A stretch of DNA of 31,691 nucleotides. Origin: CAYZMH01 sp964479445 (GTDB lineage Bacteria; Bacteroidota; Bacteroidia; Bacteroidales; GCA-2748055). Positions 7,171 to 15,998 of the stretch are shown piece by piece. Under the pieces are notes generated by a model that did no database searches, had not been told where the DNA came from, and saw nothing but the letters and a program-made list of their open reading frames with translations. How positions within the stretch are numbered: position 1 is the stretch's first letter; every line of letters begins with the position of its first letter. The DNA lies in the NCBI GenBank assembly GCA_964479445.1, contig CAYZMH010000034.1:1-31691 (forward strand), read 5' to 3'. Both the position numbers and the translations under genes were made by a program.

Positions 7171-8085
7171 ATGAAACGATTCCACCTAGTACTCTTCAGC
7201 GCCCTGTTCATAACGGTACTATTCGGATGCCGGCAGGACAAACCCGCGATCAAAGACTGGGATGCCTATATGCGGGAGCACCGTGAATGGCAGGAAAACC
7301 GCATGGAGCGGCTTCAATCCGAATCGGGATGGCTGAACCTGGCCGGACTCTTCTGGCTGGAGGAGGGGATCAACACTTTCGGATCCGACTCAGCCAACCA
7401 CCTGGTTTTCCCGCAACCGTTTCCCGGTGATTGCGGCGCGCTGGTTCTGCACGACGGCCAGGTCACCCTCCGGGTGAACTACGGGGTGCCCATCACGGCC
7501 AACGGCAAACCGGTATCGGAGATGCGGCTGAAAAACGACCACCAGGAGGAGACCACCCGGCTGGCCTATGAACAATTCCGGTGGTTCATCATCAGGCGGG
7601 GCGACCGGTTTGCCGTTCGCCTGCGAAACCTGGAACACCCCAGGCTGAACGAGCTGGACTCCATCCCTGCATTCCCGGTGAAAGAGAAGTGGGTGGTGCA
7701 GGCCGACTTCACACCATTTGAAGAGGCCAGGACCATCGAAGTGCCTACTGTAATCGAAGGCTTTACCGAATCCTACCGGGCGCCTGGTGAATTGCACTTC
7801 ACCATCGAAGGGGAGTCCTTCTCCCTGCTGCCCTTTACCTCGGGCGACGGGTATTTCCTTATTTTCGGGGATGCTACCAACGGGATCGACACCTACGGGG
7901 CGGGACGGTTCTTGTATATCCGGAATGCAACGAACGACCGGGTCCTGATCGATTTTAACAGGGCCTACAACCCCCCGTGTGCCTTCAGTCCGCATGCCAC
8001 CTGTCCGCTCCCCCCCGTGGAAAATTACATCGACTTTCCCATTACGGCCGGCGAAAAAGCAGTTCACCTGGGAATCCCCCATTGA
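7171..8085 (+). CDS. DUF1684 family lipoprotein
   Basis: The 304-residue protein starts with a lipoprotein signal (MKRFHLVLFSALFITVLFGC, Cys20). It then matches the DUF1684 pattern: an N-terminal W..Y..EREW-like helix (DWDAYMREHREWQENRMERL), GWLNLAGLFWLEEG, and the diagnostic C-terminal block YGAGRFLYIRN ... DFNRAYNPPCAFSPHATCPL. The family is common in Bacteroidota and has no established biochemical role. Conserved Cys and Asn-Pro-Pro residues suggest a binding or catalytic pocket. The gene is convergent with the glycyl radical enzyme, stops only 8 bp apart, so no shared operon is implied. Family call is confident, function unknown. Confidence 0.88.
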   Translation: MKRFHLVLFSALFITVLFGCRQDKPAIKDWDAYMREHREWQENRMERLQSESGWLNLAGLFWLEEGINTFGSDSANHLVFPQPFPGDCGALVLHDGQVTLRVNYGVPITANGKPVSEMRLKNDHQEETTRLAYEQFRWFIIRRGDRFAVRLRNLEHPRLNELDSIPAFPVKEKWVVQADFTPFEEARTIEVPTVIEGFTESYRAPGELHFTIEGESFSLLPFTSGDGYFLIFGDATNGIDTYGAGRFLYIRNATNDRVLIDFNRAYNPPCAFSPHATCPLPPVENYIDFPITAGEKAVHLGIPH

Positions 8086-8094
8086 ACCGGGGAT
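8074..8094. terminator. Small hairpin between convergent genes
   Basis: ATCCCC (8074-8079) pairs with GGGGAT (8089-8094) at the converging stops of the DUF1684 gene and the glycyl radical enzyme. It has no T-tract; a bidirectional terminator role is a guess. Confidence 0.25.
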
Positions 8095-10454
8095 CAGCCC
8101 TCCCCGTGGGCCGTACGGCGAATAATCTCGTTCTGCAGGTCTTCGCCCAGGTCGTTAAAGTAGTCGCTGTACCCGGCCACCCGCACGATCAGGTCCTGGT
8201 AATTCTCAGGGTGCCGTTGCGCTTCCCGGAGGGTCTCCGCCGAAACCACGTTGAACTGGATATGATGTCCGCCCATCAGGAAGTACCCCCGGATAAGTCG
8301 CGCCAGCTTCCAGATCCCCTGCTGATCGGCAAAAAAGTCGGGTGAAAACTTCTGGTTCAGCAACGTACCCCCGGTCAGACTGTGATCGATCTTTGCCGCC
8401 GAGTTCAGCACCGCGGTCGGACCCTTCCGGTCCATCCCCTGCACCGGTGAAATGCCTTCCGAAAGCGGTTGCCCGGCATGCCTGCCATCGGATGAAGCGA
8501 TCATAACGCTGCCAAAGTACACGTGAGATGTGGTGGGCAGCAGGTTGATACGGAACGCCCCTCCCCGGAACGTTGGCCTTCCGTCCACCGCACCAAAAAA
8601 CAACTCAAACACCCGGGTGGCCTCTGAATCGGCATAATCATCGTCATTTCCGTATTTTGGGGTCTTGTAGAGTAATTCGGAACGAATCTCCTCGTGCCCC
8701 CCGAAATCCTGCTTCAAAATATCCAGGAAGGTATCCAGGGAGAGGGTCTCCCGGTCATACACATGGAATTTCAGGGCCGTCAGCATATCGGTCACACTAC
8801 CCAGTCCGACCCCCTGGATATAACTGGAATTGTAGCGCGCTCCCCCCGCATGATAATCTGTCGCATTTTTTATACAATCATCAATCACCAGGGAGAGAAA
8901 CGGAACCGGCAGGTGATGGGCAAAAATGGCATCAATGACATGGTTGCCCCGGATCTTGATATCAATGAAGTGCTGTAGCTGCACAGAAAAAGCTTCCCGG
9001 AGCTTCTCCATGGTATTCAACTCTTCGGCCGTGCCTGTGGCCTGACCAATCTGTTTGCCGGTACGCGGATCGATCCCGTTATGAAGGGTTATCTCCAGTA
9101 CCTTGGGAAGGTTAAAATAGCCCGTAAGGATATAGGCCTCCTTTCCGAATGCCCCGCTCTCGACACACCCCGAGGCTCCTCCGCTGCGGGCATCCTCAAC
9201 CGACTTTCCCTGGCGAGTCAGCCCTTCGATAATCTCGTCGGTATTGAATACCGAGGGTTGTCCGAACCCGGTTTTAATGATCATCGCTGCCCGCTCGATA
9301 AAGGCATCCGGATTCTCCCGGCTCACCTGGATCATCGAGGAGGGCTGCAACAACCGCATCTCCTCGATCACATCCAGCAGGAGAAAACTCAGTTCATTCA
9401 CCGCATCGGAGCCGTCTTCCTTCACCCCGCCCAGGTTGATCAGGCAGAAATCGGTATAGGTATTACTCTCCTGGGCGGTCACTCCCACCTTGGGAGGCGA
9501 GGGATGGTTATTGAACTTGATCCAGAACGCCTGCAGCAATTCCGTGATCTGCTCCAATTCCTCTCCCTCCCGGAGCGCTTTTTCATAAAAAGGACAGAGG
9601 TGCTGATCCAGCCTTCCCGGGTTGAACGAATCCCACGGATTCATTTCGCTGATCACCCCGAGATGGACAAACCAGTAGTATTGAAGCGCCTCATGCAGGG
9701 TATCCGGGGCATAGGCAGGGACTTTCCGGCATATCCGGGCCATCTCCAGGAGTTCCGCCTTCCGCACTCGGTCTGCTTCTGAAGCCGCCCGCTCCTCCAG
9801 GAGTTCTGCGTTCCTGGCTGCATAGGCAATCAGTGCCCGGGCCGCTATGCGCATGGCCTTCAACTGCTCTTTCTTCATCCATGCACCGTGGTCACCATCC
9901 ATATCCAGGGTCTTCTCCACCCGGTCGGTCTCCGCTATCATATTCAGCATGCCCTTCCGGTAGATCGTATCACCCAACACGGTGTGGCCGGGTGCCCGTT
10001 GTTCCTGGAATTCGGTGAAGATCCCTGCCTGGTAAGCATCATGCCACTCCTTCTCCATGGCTCCAACGATGCGCTCCCGGTTGCTCTTTCCCGTCCAGAA
10101 CGGAATGATCTCCTCCCGGTAGATCCTGCGGGTCTTATCATCCACCTTAAACGACACCTTCTCCCGGTTGTCCAGAACATCCAGGTCCCGGAGGGTATGC
10201 ACACAGATCTCCGGGTAGGTGGGGGTGGCTCCGGGGGCCGGACCCCGTTCGCCGATGATCAGCTCCCCATCTCCGATCCAGAGGGTTTTGTTCCGAAGCA
10301 GGTATTCAAAGGCCAGGGCCCGCTGCACCGGTTTGCTGTAGTGAAAAACGGGCTGGTCCCGGTAAAACCGGGTAATGAGCAGTGCGCGTTCCGCAGAGAT
10401 ACGGTTTACAGCCTGCACACTCTCTTTCCTGAGGGTTTCGATGCGTTCGGTCAT
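8094..10454 (-). CDS. hypD: Glycyl radical enzyme, probably trans-4-hydroxy-L-proline dehydratase (HypD-like)
   Basis: This is a full-length 786-residue glycyl radical enzyme. The radical Gly761 is in LIVRVAGYSDYF and the thiyl Cys430 with catalytic Glu432 in GGASGCVESGAFGKEAY. The Cys-x-Glu pair marks the dehydratase branch rather than pyruvate formate-lyase. Long blocks match HypD as I recall it from Clostridioides difficile: EEIIPFW, FTEFQEQRAPGHTVLGDTIY, FNPGRLDQHL, TPKYGNDDDYAD and LLPTTSHVYFG. The HypD substrate residues appear conserved: His157, Asp275, Asp335, Tyr441 and Thr641. HypD removes water from hydroxyproline to give 1-pyrroline-5-carboxylate, using a cytoplasmic, oxygen-sensitive radical. 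The activase gene lies 11 bp upstream. No proC is nearby, so the product's next step must be encoded elsewhere. Alternative labels are glycerol dehydratase or generic formate acetyltransferase-like, which fit less well. Confidence 0.8.
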   Translation of the reverse strand: MTERIETLRKESVQAVNRISAERALLITRFYRDQPVFHYSKPVQRALAFEYLLRNKTLWIGDGELIIGERGPAPGATPTYPEICVHTLRDLDVLDNREKVSFKVDDKTRRIYREEIIPFWTGKSNRERIVGAMEKEWHDAYQAGIFTEFQEQRAPGHTVLGDTIYRKGMLNMIAETDRVEKTLDMDGDHGAWMKKEQLKAMRIAARALIAYAARNAELLEERAASEADRVRKAELLEMARICRKVPAYAPDTLHEALQYYWFVHLGVISEMNPWDSFNPGRLDQHLCPFYEKALREGEELEQITELLQAFWIKFNNHPSPPKVGVTAQESNTYTDFCLINLGGVKEDGSDAVNELSFLLLDVIEEMRLLQPSSMIQVSRENPDAFIERAAMIIKTGFGQPSVFNTDEIIEGLTRQGKSVEDARSGGASGCVESGAFGKEAYILTGYFNLPKVLEITLHNGIDPRTGKQIGQATGTAEELNTMEKLREAFSVQLQHFIDIKIRGNHVIDAIFAHHLPVPFLSLVIDDCIKNATDYHAGGARYNSSYIQGVGLGSVTDMLTALKFHVYDRETLSLDTFLDILKQDFGGHEEIRSELLYKTPKYGNDDDYADSEATRVFELFFGAVDGRPTFRGGAFRINLLPTTSHVYFGSVMIASSDGRHAGQPLSEGISPVQGMDRKGPTAVLNSAAKIDHSLTGGTLLNQKFSPDFFADQQGIWKLARLIRGYFLMGGHHIQFNVVSAETLREAQRHPENYQDLIVRVAGYSDYFNDLGEDLQNEIIRRTAHGEG

Positions 10455-10465
10455 GGGGATTTGTT

Positions 10466-11260
10466 TTATCCGCCCACCACCACGGGGATACCCGCGGAGG
10501 CGAGATGTTCTTTGATGGTTCGTATCGCTTCATCGGGCAGTGCATCCACATCACCCATCCCGTATTCCCGGTTCAGGCGCCGGTATTTATCGCTGCCGGT
10601 TTTGTGGTAGGGCAGCAGGTGGATCACGCTGATCTGCGCTTTCCGCGTTGAAAACCAGGAGACCCAGCGCTCCAGGTCTTCCCTTCCGGTATTGATACCG
10701 GGTACCAGCGGAATGCGGAAAATCACATCCTGCCCCGTCTCCAGGAGCAGCTCGGCATTGTCCAGGATGAGCCGGTTGTCCACACCCGTATAACGTTTGT
10801 GGATGTCGCTGTCAGGATGCTTCAGATCATATAAAAACAGATCGGTATGAGCTGCCACCTTTTCCAGGACCTCCCGCGAGGCGTACCCGCTGGTGTCCAG
10901 GGCTGTGTGCAGCCCTTCGTTCCGCGCAAGCGTTAACAACCTGACCAGTGCCCCGTGTTGCAGCAACGGCTCTCCGCCGGAGAAGGTCACCCCTCCCCCC
11001 GACTCCTGGTAAAAGATACGGTCGCGAACGACCTCCGCGATCACCTTCTCCTCTTCAATGCGATACCCGTACTCCCGCGTGCAGCTTATGGCTTTCCCGT
11101 CCAATTCACGCTCGAATTCGGCCGTTTCGGGATCGGGATCGATGCTTTCCGGGTTGTGGCACCAGGCGCACGACAGGGGACACCCCTTCATGAATACGGT
11201 GGTGCGGATGCCCGGACCGTCGTGAAGTGCAAAGCGTTTGATATCAAAAAGGGTAACCAC
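10466..11260 (-). CDS. Glycyl-radical enzyme activating enzyme (radical SAM)
   Basis: It should generate the glycyl radical on the adjacent HypD-like enzyme using S-adenosylmethionine and a [4Fe-4S] cluster. The cluster motif CxxxCxxC is Cys27, Cys31, Cys34 (KGCPLSCAWCHNPES), preceded by IKRFALHDGPGIRTTVFMKG, typical of PflA-type activases. The SAM contact motif FSGGEPLLQHG and DTSGYASREVL, LYDLKHPDSDIHKRYTGV follow. I chose GTG 11260 because homology begins right after it (VTLFDIKRF) and a TATATTTA box lies just upstream. An in-frame ATG at 11335 would add 25 unrelated residues. Between the cluster motif and GGEP there is only one further Cys, so the two-cluster ferredoxin insert of many dehydratase activases is absent. 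Confidence 0.92.
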   Translation of the reverse strand: MVTLFDIKRFALHDGPGIRTTVFMKGCPLSCAWCHNPESIDPDPETAEFERELDGKAISCTREYGYRIEEEKVIAEVVRDRIFYQESGGGVTFSGGEPLLQHGALVRLLTLARNEGLHTALDTSGYASREVLEKVAAHTDLFLYDLKHPDSDIHKRYTGVDNRLILDNAELLLETGQDVIFRIPLVPGINTGREDLERWVSWFSTRKAQISVIHLLPYHKTGSDKYRRLNREYGMGDVDALPDEAIRTIKEHLASAGIPVVVGG

Positions 11261-11345
11261 GGTATCCAATTTTCTGGTAAATATAGATAAGAAAAACGGA
11301 CTTCGTAAAAGCACCGTCCGCGAAGCTTCCTGCATAGAGCATCAA

Positions 11346-13256
11346 TCAGGGCTTCGTCCTGGAAAAAACCACGCTGCGGTGATCGGCCCGGTCGATCTCA
11401 CGGAAAAAACCGAAAAACTCCTCGTATTGTGCCGCTGGGTATTCACCCCGATTGATCTGCAACGTACGGTGCAACACCAGCTGGCCGCCCTCCAGCGTTG
11501 CATTCATAATGAAGGTGCCATACTCCGACTCCAGCTCTGCCTTTTCGGGGAGCGATTGCACCTTGTACCCCGGGGGCAGGTTGTACCGTACCGTACACTG
11601 ATCCACGTATCCGCGTCGCACGTAAAAATCCAGGCCCCGGTCCCGGGTGCGCCCGGGCATCCTGAGTTCATTGGTAAAAAGGTGCAGGGGCAGCATCACC
11701 AGGTCTTCACGTGCCGACACCATGTTCCGGAAATCGATCCTGCACTGCTCTCTCACCACGCGATCTTCCTTTATGATATCGAAGGAGAATTCCTCGATGC
11801 GGAAATCCGATAGCTTCACTTTCTTCTGAACATACCGTTTCCGCTCCGTATCATCCATAAAGTAATACCGGCTCATCACATTGCCAAAGTGAACCCCCCT
11901 GTATTGTCTTACAGTGCGGGCCTTCCCGTGGAACCGGGAATCAAGCGTCACTTCGGCATCCAGGCTGATCACATTCTCGCGGCAGGTATAGGCGGGGGTT
12001 CTTGCCAGTTCACCCCCGTTTTCGGTGACCAGCAATACCGGGCGGTCGTCGGTGAAATCCCCCGTGTACCCGGCCGGGAGGCGCTGACTGGTACATTCCA
12101 GCCAGATCGAGTCGTTCTCCAGGGGAACCATCAGGATCGCATGGTTAAATTGCAGCGAGGGAAACTCCTCGATCATCTGCGGAAAATCGGAGCCGGCACC
12201 CACGATGGTATAGACCGACCTTACGCCCGCTGCTTTGAGCAGTGCCTTCATGTAGTTCGATAGCGCCTTGCAATCGCCATACCCCACCTCATGCACCCGC
12301 TGTGCCGGTATCGGGGAAAATCCCCCGATGCCCAGCTTGATGTTTACGTACCGTACCCGGTCCTGCATATAGGTATAAAGCGTCTCCACAATCGTTCGTT
12401 TATCAGTGATCCCCTCCACCATCGCTTGTATCTCCTCAACCACTTCCGGTTCCAGATGCTGTTTTCCCTCGTTGAGGGAGTTGATCCACTCCCCGAAGGC
12501 CTTCCAGTTCTGCAGGCTGCCTTGCTTTCCCCCGTAGTAAAAATCCCCGGGAGCGATCCACACCACCGAAGCGATCTCCCGGAATCCCTTGCTGTAGGAT
12601 TCGTTTCGAATGGCAGGGTAATGCTCCACCTCCCAGTGCAACCGGTTGAGTCCGTCCACCCGGCTCTTCTCCGGTTCCACCCCGTCCAGGTTCTGACTGT
12701 AATAGCGCACCTTCCTGGTATCGGGGAAATCGATGGTATAGGAGCTGTGCTCCATGGAGACGTTATACCCGGGAGTGAGGATAAAATCGGGATAGTTCAT
12801 GATCTCATCATGCTTTACCTCGTAGGTATACTCCACGGTGTAGGGATAGGAATGGTACTCGGGGTCGATCACCTTGTACCGGGTATCCTCGTAGAGCGAA
12901 TAACTGCTCACCCTGGCAATATCCATGATATCCCCCCGTTTGATCTTCTCCTGTTCCCGGCCATATTCATCATAGATCCGGGCCTTTATCTTTTTGTACT
13001 TGAAAAATCCGTCGTAAGGCTTGATGAACATCGCCGCCTCCTCCCCGTTCTCATTGAGCACCGTGATCACCTCGGTAGCCTGCATGCTTGCGGAACCATC
13101 CTCCTCCAGTACCACGTGGATCTTCTGCTCGCGATAGACGGCATTGGCATGCTCTTTCAGCAAAGCGGGAATGTTATCGGCCGCATACTCAGGCGAGCCG
13201 GCAAACAGGAGGACATAGCAGGTGAGGAACAGACCGCTCAGAATGTGTCGTTTCAT
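11346..13256 (-). CDS. Exported DUF3857/transglutaminase-like protein (catalytic Cys and His present)
   Basis: The 636-residue protein begins with a signal peptide (MKRHILSGLFLTCYVLLFAG). A DUF3857 beta-sandwich (about 30-240) is followed by a transglutaminase-like fold (about 270-400). The catalytic Cys329 lies in GYGDCKALSNYM and His372 in LQFNHAIL; the third position, usually Asp in WLDCTS, is Glu387 here (WLECTS). A C-terminal beta domain ends the protein. Family members are periplasmic or surface proteins with suspected peptide-modifying activity; none is assigned a substrate here. ATG 13256 is favoured because it starts the signal peptide directly and lies 7 bp after the upstream gene. 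In-frame starts at 13274 and 13283 are possible and would overlap it. It forms an operon with the upstream paralogue. Confidence 0.85.
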   Translation of the reverse strand: MKRHILSGLFLTCYVLLFAGSPEYAADNIPALLKEHANAVYREQKIHVVLEEDGSASMQATEVITVLNENGEEAAMFIKPYDGFFKYKKIKARIYDEYGREQEKIKRGDIMDIARVSSYSLYEDTRYKVIDPEYHSYPYTVEYTYEVKHDEIMNYPDFILTPGYNVSMEHSSYTIDFPDTRKVRYYSQNLDGVEPEKSRVDGLNRLHWEVEHYPAIRNESYSKGFREIASVVWIAPGDFYYGGKQGSLQNWKAFGEWINSLNEGKQHLEPEVVEEIQAMVEGITDKRTIVETLYTYMQDRVRYVNIKLGIGGFSPIPAQRVHEVGYGDCKALSNYMKALLKAAGVRSVYTIVGAGSDFPQMIEEFPSLQFNHAILMVPLENDSIWLECTSQRLPAGYTGDFTDDRPVLLVTENGGELARTPAYTCRENVISLDAEVTLDSRFHGKARTVRQYRGVHFGNVMSRYYFMDDTERKRYVQKKVKLSDFRIEEFSFDIIKEDRVVREQCRIDFRNMVSAREDLVMLPLHLFTNELRMPGRTRDRGLDFYVRRGYVDQCTVRYNLPPGYKVQSLPEKAELESEYGTFIMNATLEGGQLVLHRTLQINRGEYPAAQYEEFFGFFREIDRADHRSVVFSRTKP

Positions 13257-13263
13257 ATATATC

Positions 13264-15216
13264 TTATTTTTCATCCGTACCACGCATGCTCACAGCACCT
13301 GCCGACTCCGCTTCCTCCCCGGTCTGTTCTCCGCCTTCACTGCTTGCCGCCGCTCTTTTAATAACGAGGGGTTCAGATTCCCTGACCACGATCTGACCAA
13401 AGAATTTTCTCAGCTCCCCGTACTCTTCGGGCAAGAATACCGGCTTTTCCAGTTTGGTCATCTCCATGCACTGGAACGTGTTTTCACCCGGCATGACAGT
13501 GAGGGTATAGGCAGCTTCTTTGTTTTTGGTGATCATCCGGATGTTCCCGGGAGCCTGCACCACTTCATATCCATCGGGATAGCTCAGTCTCAGCGTATAC
13601 ATGGTGGAGCGGGCGGTCGTAAAATCCACCGGGTATTCCCGCTTCTCCAGCTTGAACGGGTTCTCTTCCATTTTATCCACCAGGAAGGGATCGATATAGG
13701 CCATATCCCCACCCCGGTTCATCAATCCGTCGATCTCCAGCCTGAAAACTTCAGAAACTGCACCATACGATTCTTCCATTCCGCGCACCTCGTGCTCCAC
13801 CACGTAAAAACCATTCCGTTTGCTCTCAAAACTTTCCAGGTACTCCTCCTTCGAGGTATACTTTTCATAGGATTTCCGGAACCTGACGGCAGCGTAATCA
13901 TCGTACCGGATGGTTAATTCCCCGGCAGCCTTTCCCGTGCTGTCCAGGGTGATGTTGCAATTCACTATCTTTTCGTAGGCATTGTCAGGAGCGAAATTCT
14001 TCCATTCCCCCATCTTTTCGTGAACGACCAATCCGCCTGTATTAATACACTTTTCTGGCACCAGGTTCACGGGAGTGTACTTATCCGAGGCATCGATGAA
14101 AAACTCTTTCTCCCCTGCCCGGGCATAGGTGATCACATAATTAAACCGGCTGATAGTCGGGAAAAACGGGGTGATCAGCCCTTCATCACGGGTGCTCATT
14201 AACAGCGGTGCACTCGGTACATCCAGCACATGGAGCAGCTTCAGCAGGATAAAATTCATGTCAGCAGAGGCTCCGTACCGGTCATCGACAAAAATATTAC
14301 GGAGAGCCGGGTCGGGCCAGAGCGTCTCCTTTTCATTCCATTTGATCCGTTTCCGCACCATGTCGGTAGCATTCCGGATCAGCTCCTCCTCAGTCTCCGA
14401 CTTTTTCCGGATCTCTTCGGCCATATCGCGAAGAAAAAGGTTGGAATGTGGAATCAGTTCATAAAACTCTTTGTTTTCGAGGTAGTTTTTGATCACGGCT
14501 TCCCAATTCGTTGCATAGCTTTCATAGAAACCGGGGAACTGCACATCGGAGATCTCCAGGAACATCCGGGTCATGTAGTTATTTGCCGAACTGATGTAGG
14601 GTTCGGGATGAAACGCCGGCATGTCGGTGGCAATCCACCGGTAATCGGAGGTATAGCTCAGGGGCTCATACCCCATCATACTGCGCTTAAATGTGATATA
14701 CGGATTTTCGGGCACCCTCAGCTCGCTGTGCAACACCGGGATTTTCCGCTGAAACTGCCATATGTAGGGCAGGCCTTCCATGTTCCACCGCAGATCGATA
14801 ACCGATCCTTCACGGGCACCGGGGGGTGCCACGCGCATGCGTACATAATCGCCCACCACGCGTACCCGGTGAAGGCAGTCACGATCAATCTTTTCACGCT
14901 TCACTTTGCCATCCACCATATTAAACACATACCCTTTGACCTGTCCCTTGGATGCCACGGGAACATCGAAGATCAGGTAATTCAGGCCCTCCTTTGTAAA
15001 GATCTTATAGCGGGATGACCAGGTGAATGTAAAATGATTGGGATCGAAATTTCCATATTCACAAATGACAATGGCTTCCGCGCTGGTATCCCGGGCATAG
15101 GAATCCATCTCCACCCACCGGTCGGGGACCCTGCCCAGCCGCATGGGGGCTTTCTGCGAAAACAGAGACACAGCGGTACCTGCAAGAAGCAAGCAGATAA
15201 GAAATTGCTTTTTCAT
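13264..15216 (-). CDS. Exported DUF3857 protein with degenerate transglutaminase-like domain
   Basis: The 650-residue protein carries a signal peptide (MKKQFLICLLLAGTAVSLFS). An N-terminal DUF3857-like region (about 30-230) and a transglutaminase-like fold (about 265-385) follow. At the position of the catalytic Cys it has Ser317 (YGASADMNFILLKLL), and at the His position Tyr360 (SRFNYVITYA); only the Asp (FFIDASDKY) remains. It is therefore probably not an active transglutaminase or protease and may bind a ligand or partner. The C-terminal end is Glu/Ala-rich. It is 7 bp upstream of the paralogue with the better catalytic set, so the pair may act as a catalytic plus non-catalytic couple. That pairing is inference from context. 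Confidence 0.82.
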   Translation of the reverse strand: MKKQFLICLLLAGTAVSLFSQKAPMRLGRVPDRWVEMDSYARDTSAEAIVICEYGNFDPNHFTFTWSSRYKIFTKEGLNYLIFDVPVASKGQVKGYVFNMVDGKVKREKIDRDCLHRVRVVGDYVRMRVAPPGAREGSVIDLRWNMEGLPYIWQFQRKIPVLHSELRVPENPYITFKRSMMGYEPLSYTSDYRWIATDMPAFHPEPYISSANNYMTRMFLEISDVQFPGFYESYATNWEAVIKNYLENKEFYELIPHSNLFLRDMAEEIRKKSETEEELIRNATDMVRKRIKWNEKETLWPDPALRNIFVDDRYGASADMNFILLKLLHVLDVPSAPLLMSTRDEGLITPFFPTISRFNYVITYARAGEKEFFIDASDKYTPVNLVPEKCINTGGLVVHEKMGEWKNFAPDNAYEKIVNCNITLDSTGKAAGELTIRYDDYAAVRFRKSYEKYTSKEEYLESFESKRNGFYVVEHEVRGMEESYGAVSEVFRLEIDGLMNRGGDMAYIDPFLVDKMEENPFKLEKREYPVDFTTARSTMYTLRLSYPDGYEVVQAPGNIRMITKNKEAAYTLTVMPGENTFQCMEMTKLEKPVFLPEEYGELRKFFGQIVVRESEPLVIKRAAASSEGGEQTGEEAESAGAVSMRGTDEK

Positions 15217-15436
15217 GTTGGGATGCTTTAAAGAAGTTGAAACGGGTTTGCTATATGAAAATAGATATTTTTCTTCAAATCACCAACCTGTACCACTTTT
15301 AATTTCCACTTTTTCCGCCTGAAAACGAATATCAGGATCATCGTGAAGGACATCTTCCCGATGAAGTTGGCATAGCATAGCATACCCCGCACACCCCCAT
15401 TTCGGTAAGGGAAGTAAAAAAGCCAACGCGAAGAAA

Positions 15437-15940
15437 CTATCCTGCCAGTTTTTTCAGTGCTTTGCCATCGACCCGGTGGATGATCCACTCATCCATGGTT
15501 TTGGCCCCCAGCGAGCGGTAAAACTCGATCGCCGGTGTGTTCCAGTCGAGCACGGCCCATTCAAACCGGCCATAGCCATTCTCCACGGCGGTCTGTGCCA
15601 GGTGCACCAGCAACGCCTTTCCATATCCTTTGCCCCGGTAGTTCTCCCTTACAAAAAGGTCCTCCAGGTAGATTCCGGGCCGCCCCACAAACGTGGAGAA
15701 ATTGAGAAAGTAGAGGGCAAATCCCACCGGTTCATCCCGTTCAAATCCGAGCAACACGTAAGCGGTCTTCTCCTCCCCGAAAAGGTATCGCTCCAGCAAC
15801 TCCCCGGTAGCCACCACCTCGTGGGAGAGTTTTTCATAAACCGCCAGTTCGCGGATGAACGTGAGTATAAGCGGGACATCGCCCTTTTCTGCACGCCGGA
15901 TGGTAAACCCATCAGGAAAGTCTGACTTTTTCTGCATCAC
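15437..15940 (-). CDS. GNAT-family N-acetyltransferase, diamine acetyltransferase-like
   Basis: The 167-residue protein has a complete GNAT fold. Beta1-alpha1 contains IRRAEKGDVPLILTFIRELA, followed by AVYEKLSHEV. The central strands include VGFALYFLNFSTFVGRPGIY and LEDLFVRENYRGKGYGKALL, with RGKGYGK as the acetyl-CoA pyrophosphate loop. The C-terminal strand region contains WNTPAIEFYRSLGAK. The YEKL, FSTF and GIYLEDLFV patterns match spermidine/spermine acetyltransferases (SSAT), so a polyamine or diamine substrate is plausible. The gene stands alone; an alternative start is the second Met. The 220 bp between it and the downstream DUF3857 gene hold no recognisable feature. Confidence 0.88.
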   Translation of the reverse strand: MMQKKSDFPDGFTIRRAEKGDVPLILTFIRELAVYEKLSHEVVATGELLERYLFGEEKTAYVLLGFERDEPVGFALYFLNFSTFVGRPGIYLEDLFVRENYRGKGYGKALLVHLAQTAVENGYGRFEWAVLDWNTPAIEFYRSLGAKTMDEWIIHRVDGKALKKLAG

Positions 15941-15998
15941 CTGGTTTTTAAATTCATTATATCATTGCACTCTTCCCGGACCTGGTAATCTGGTCCGC

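Noticed and set aside
8094..10454. Glycerol dehydratase, because of the glpK-glpD genes in the window
   Set aside because: Sequence blocks and pocket residues agree better with HypD, and the glp genes are 7 kb away in a separate operon with an oxidative route.
12291..13361. 356-codon plus-strand frame opposite the DUF3857 gene
   Set aside because: It is a shadow of the minus-strand protein; no motif or plausible start signal.
15228..15488. 86-codon minus-strand frame after the GNAT gene
   Set aside because: It overlaps the GNAT gene's end and starts without a signal; likely spurious.
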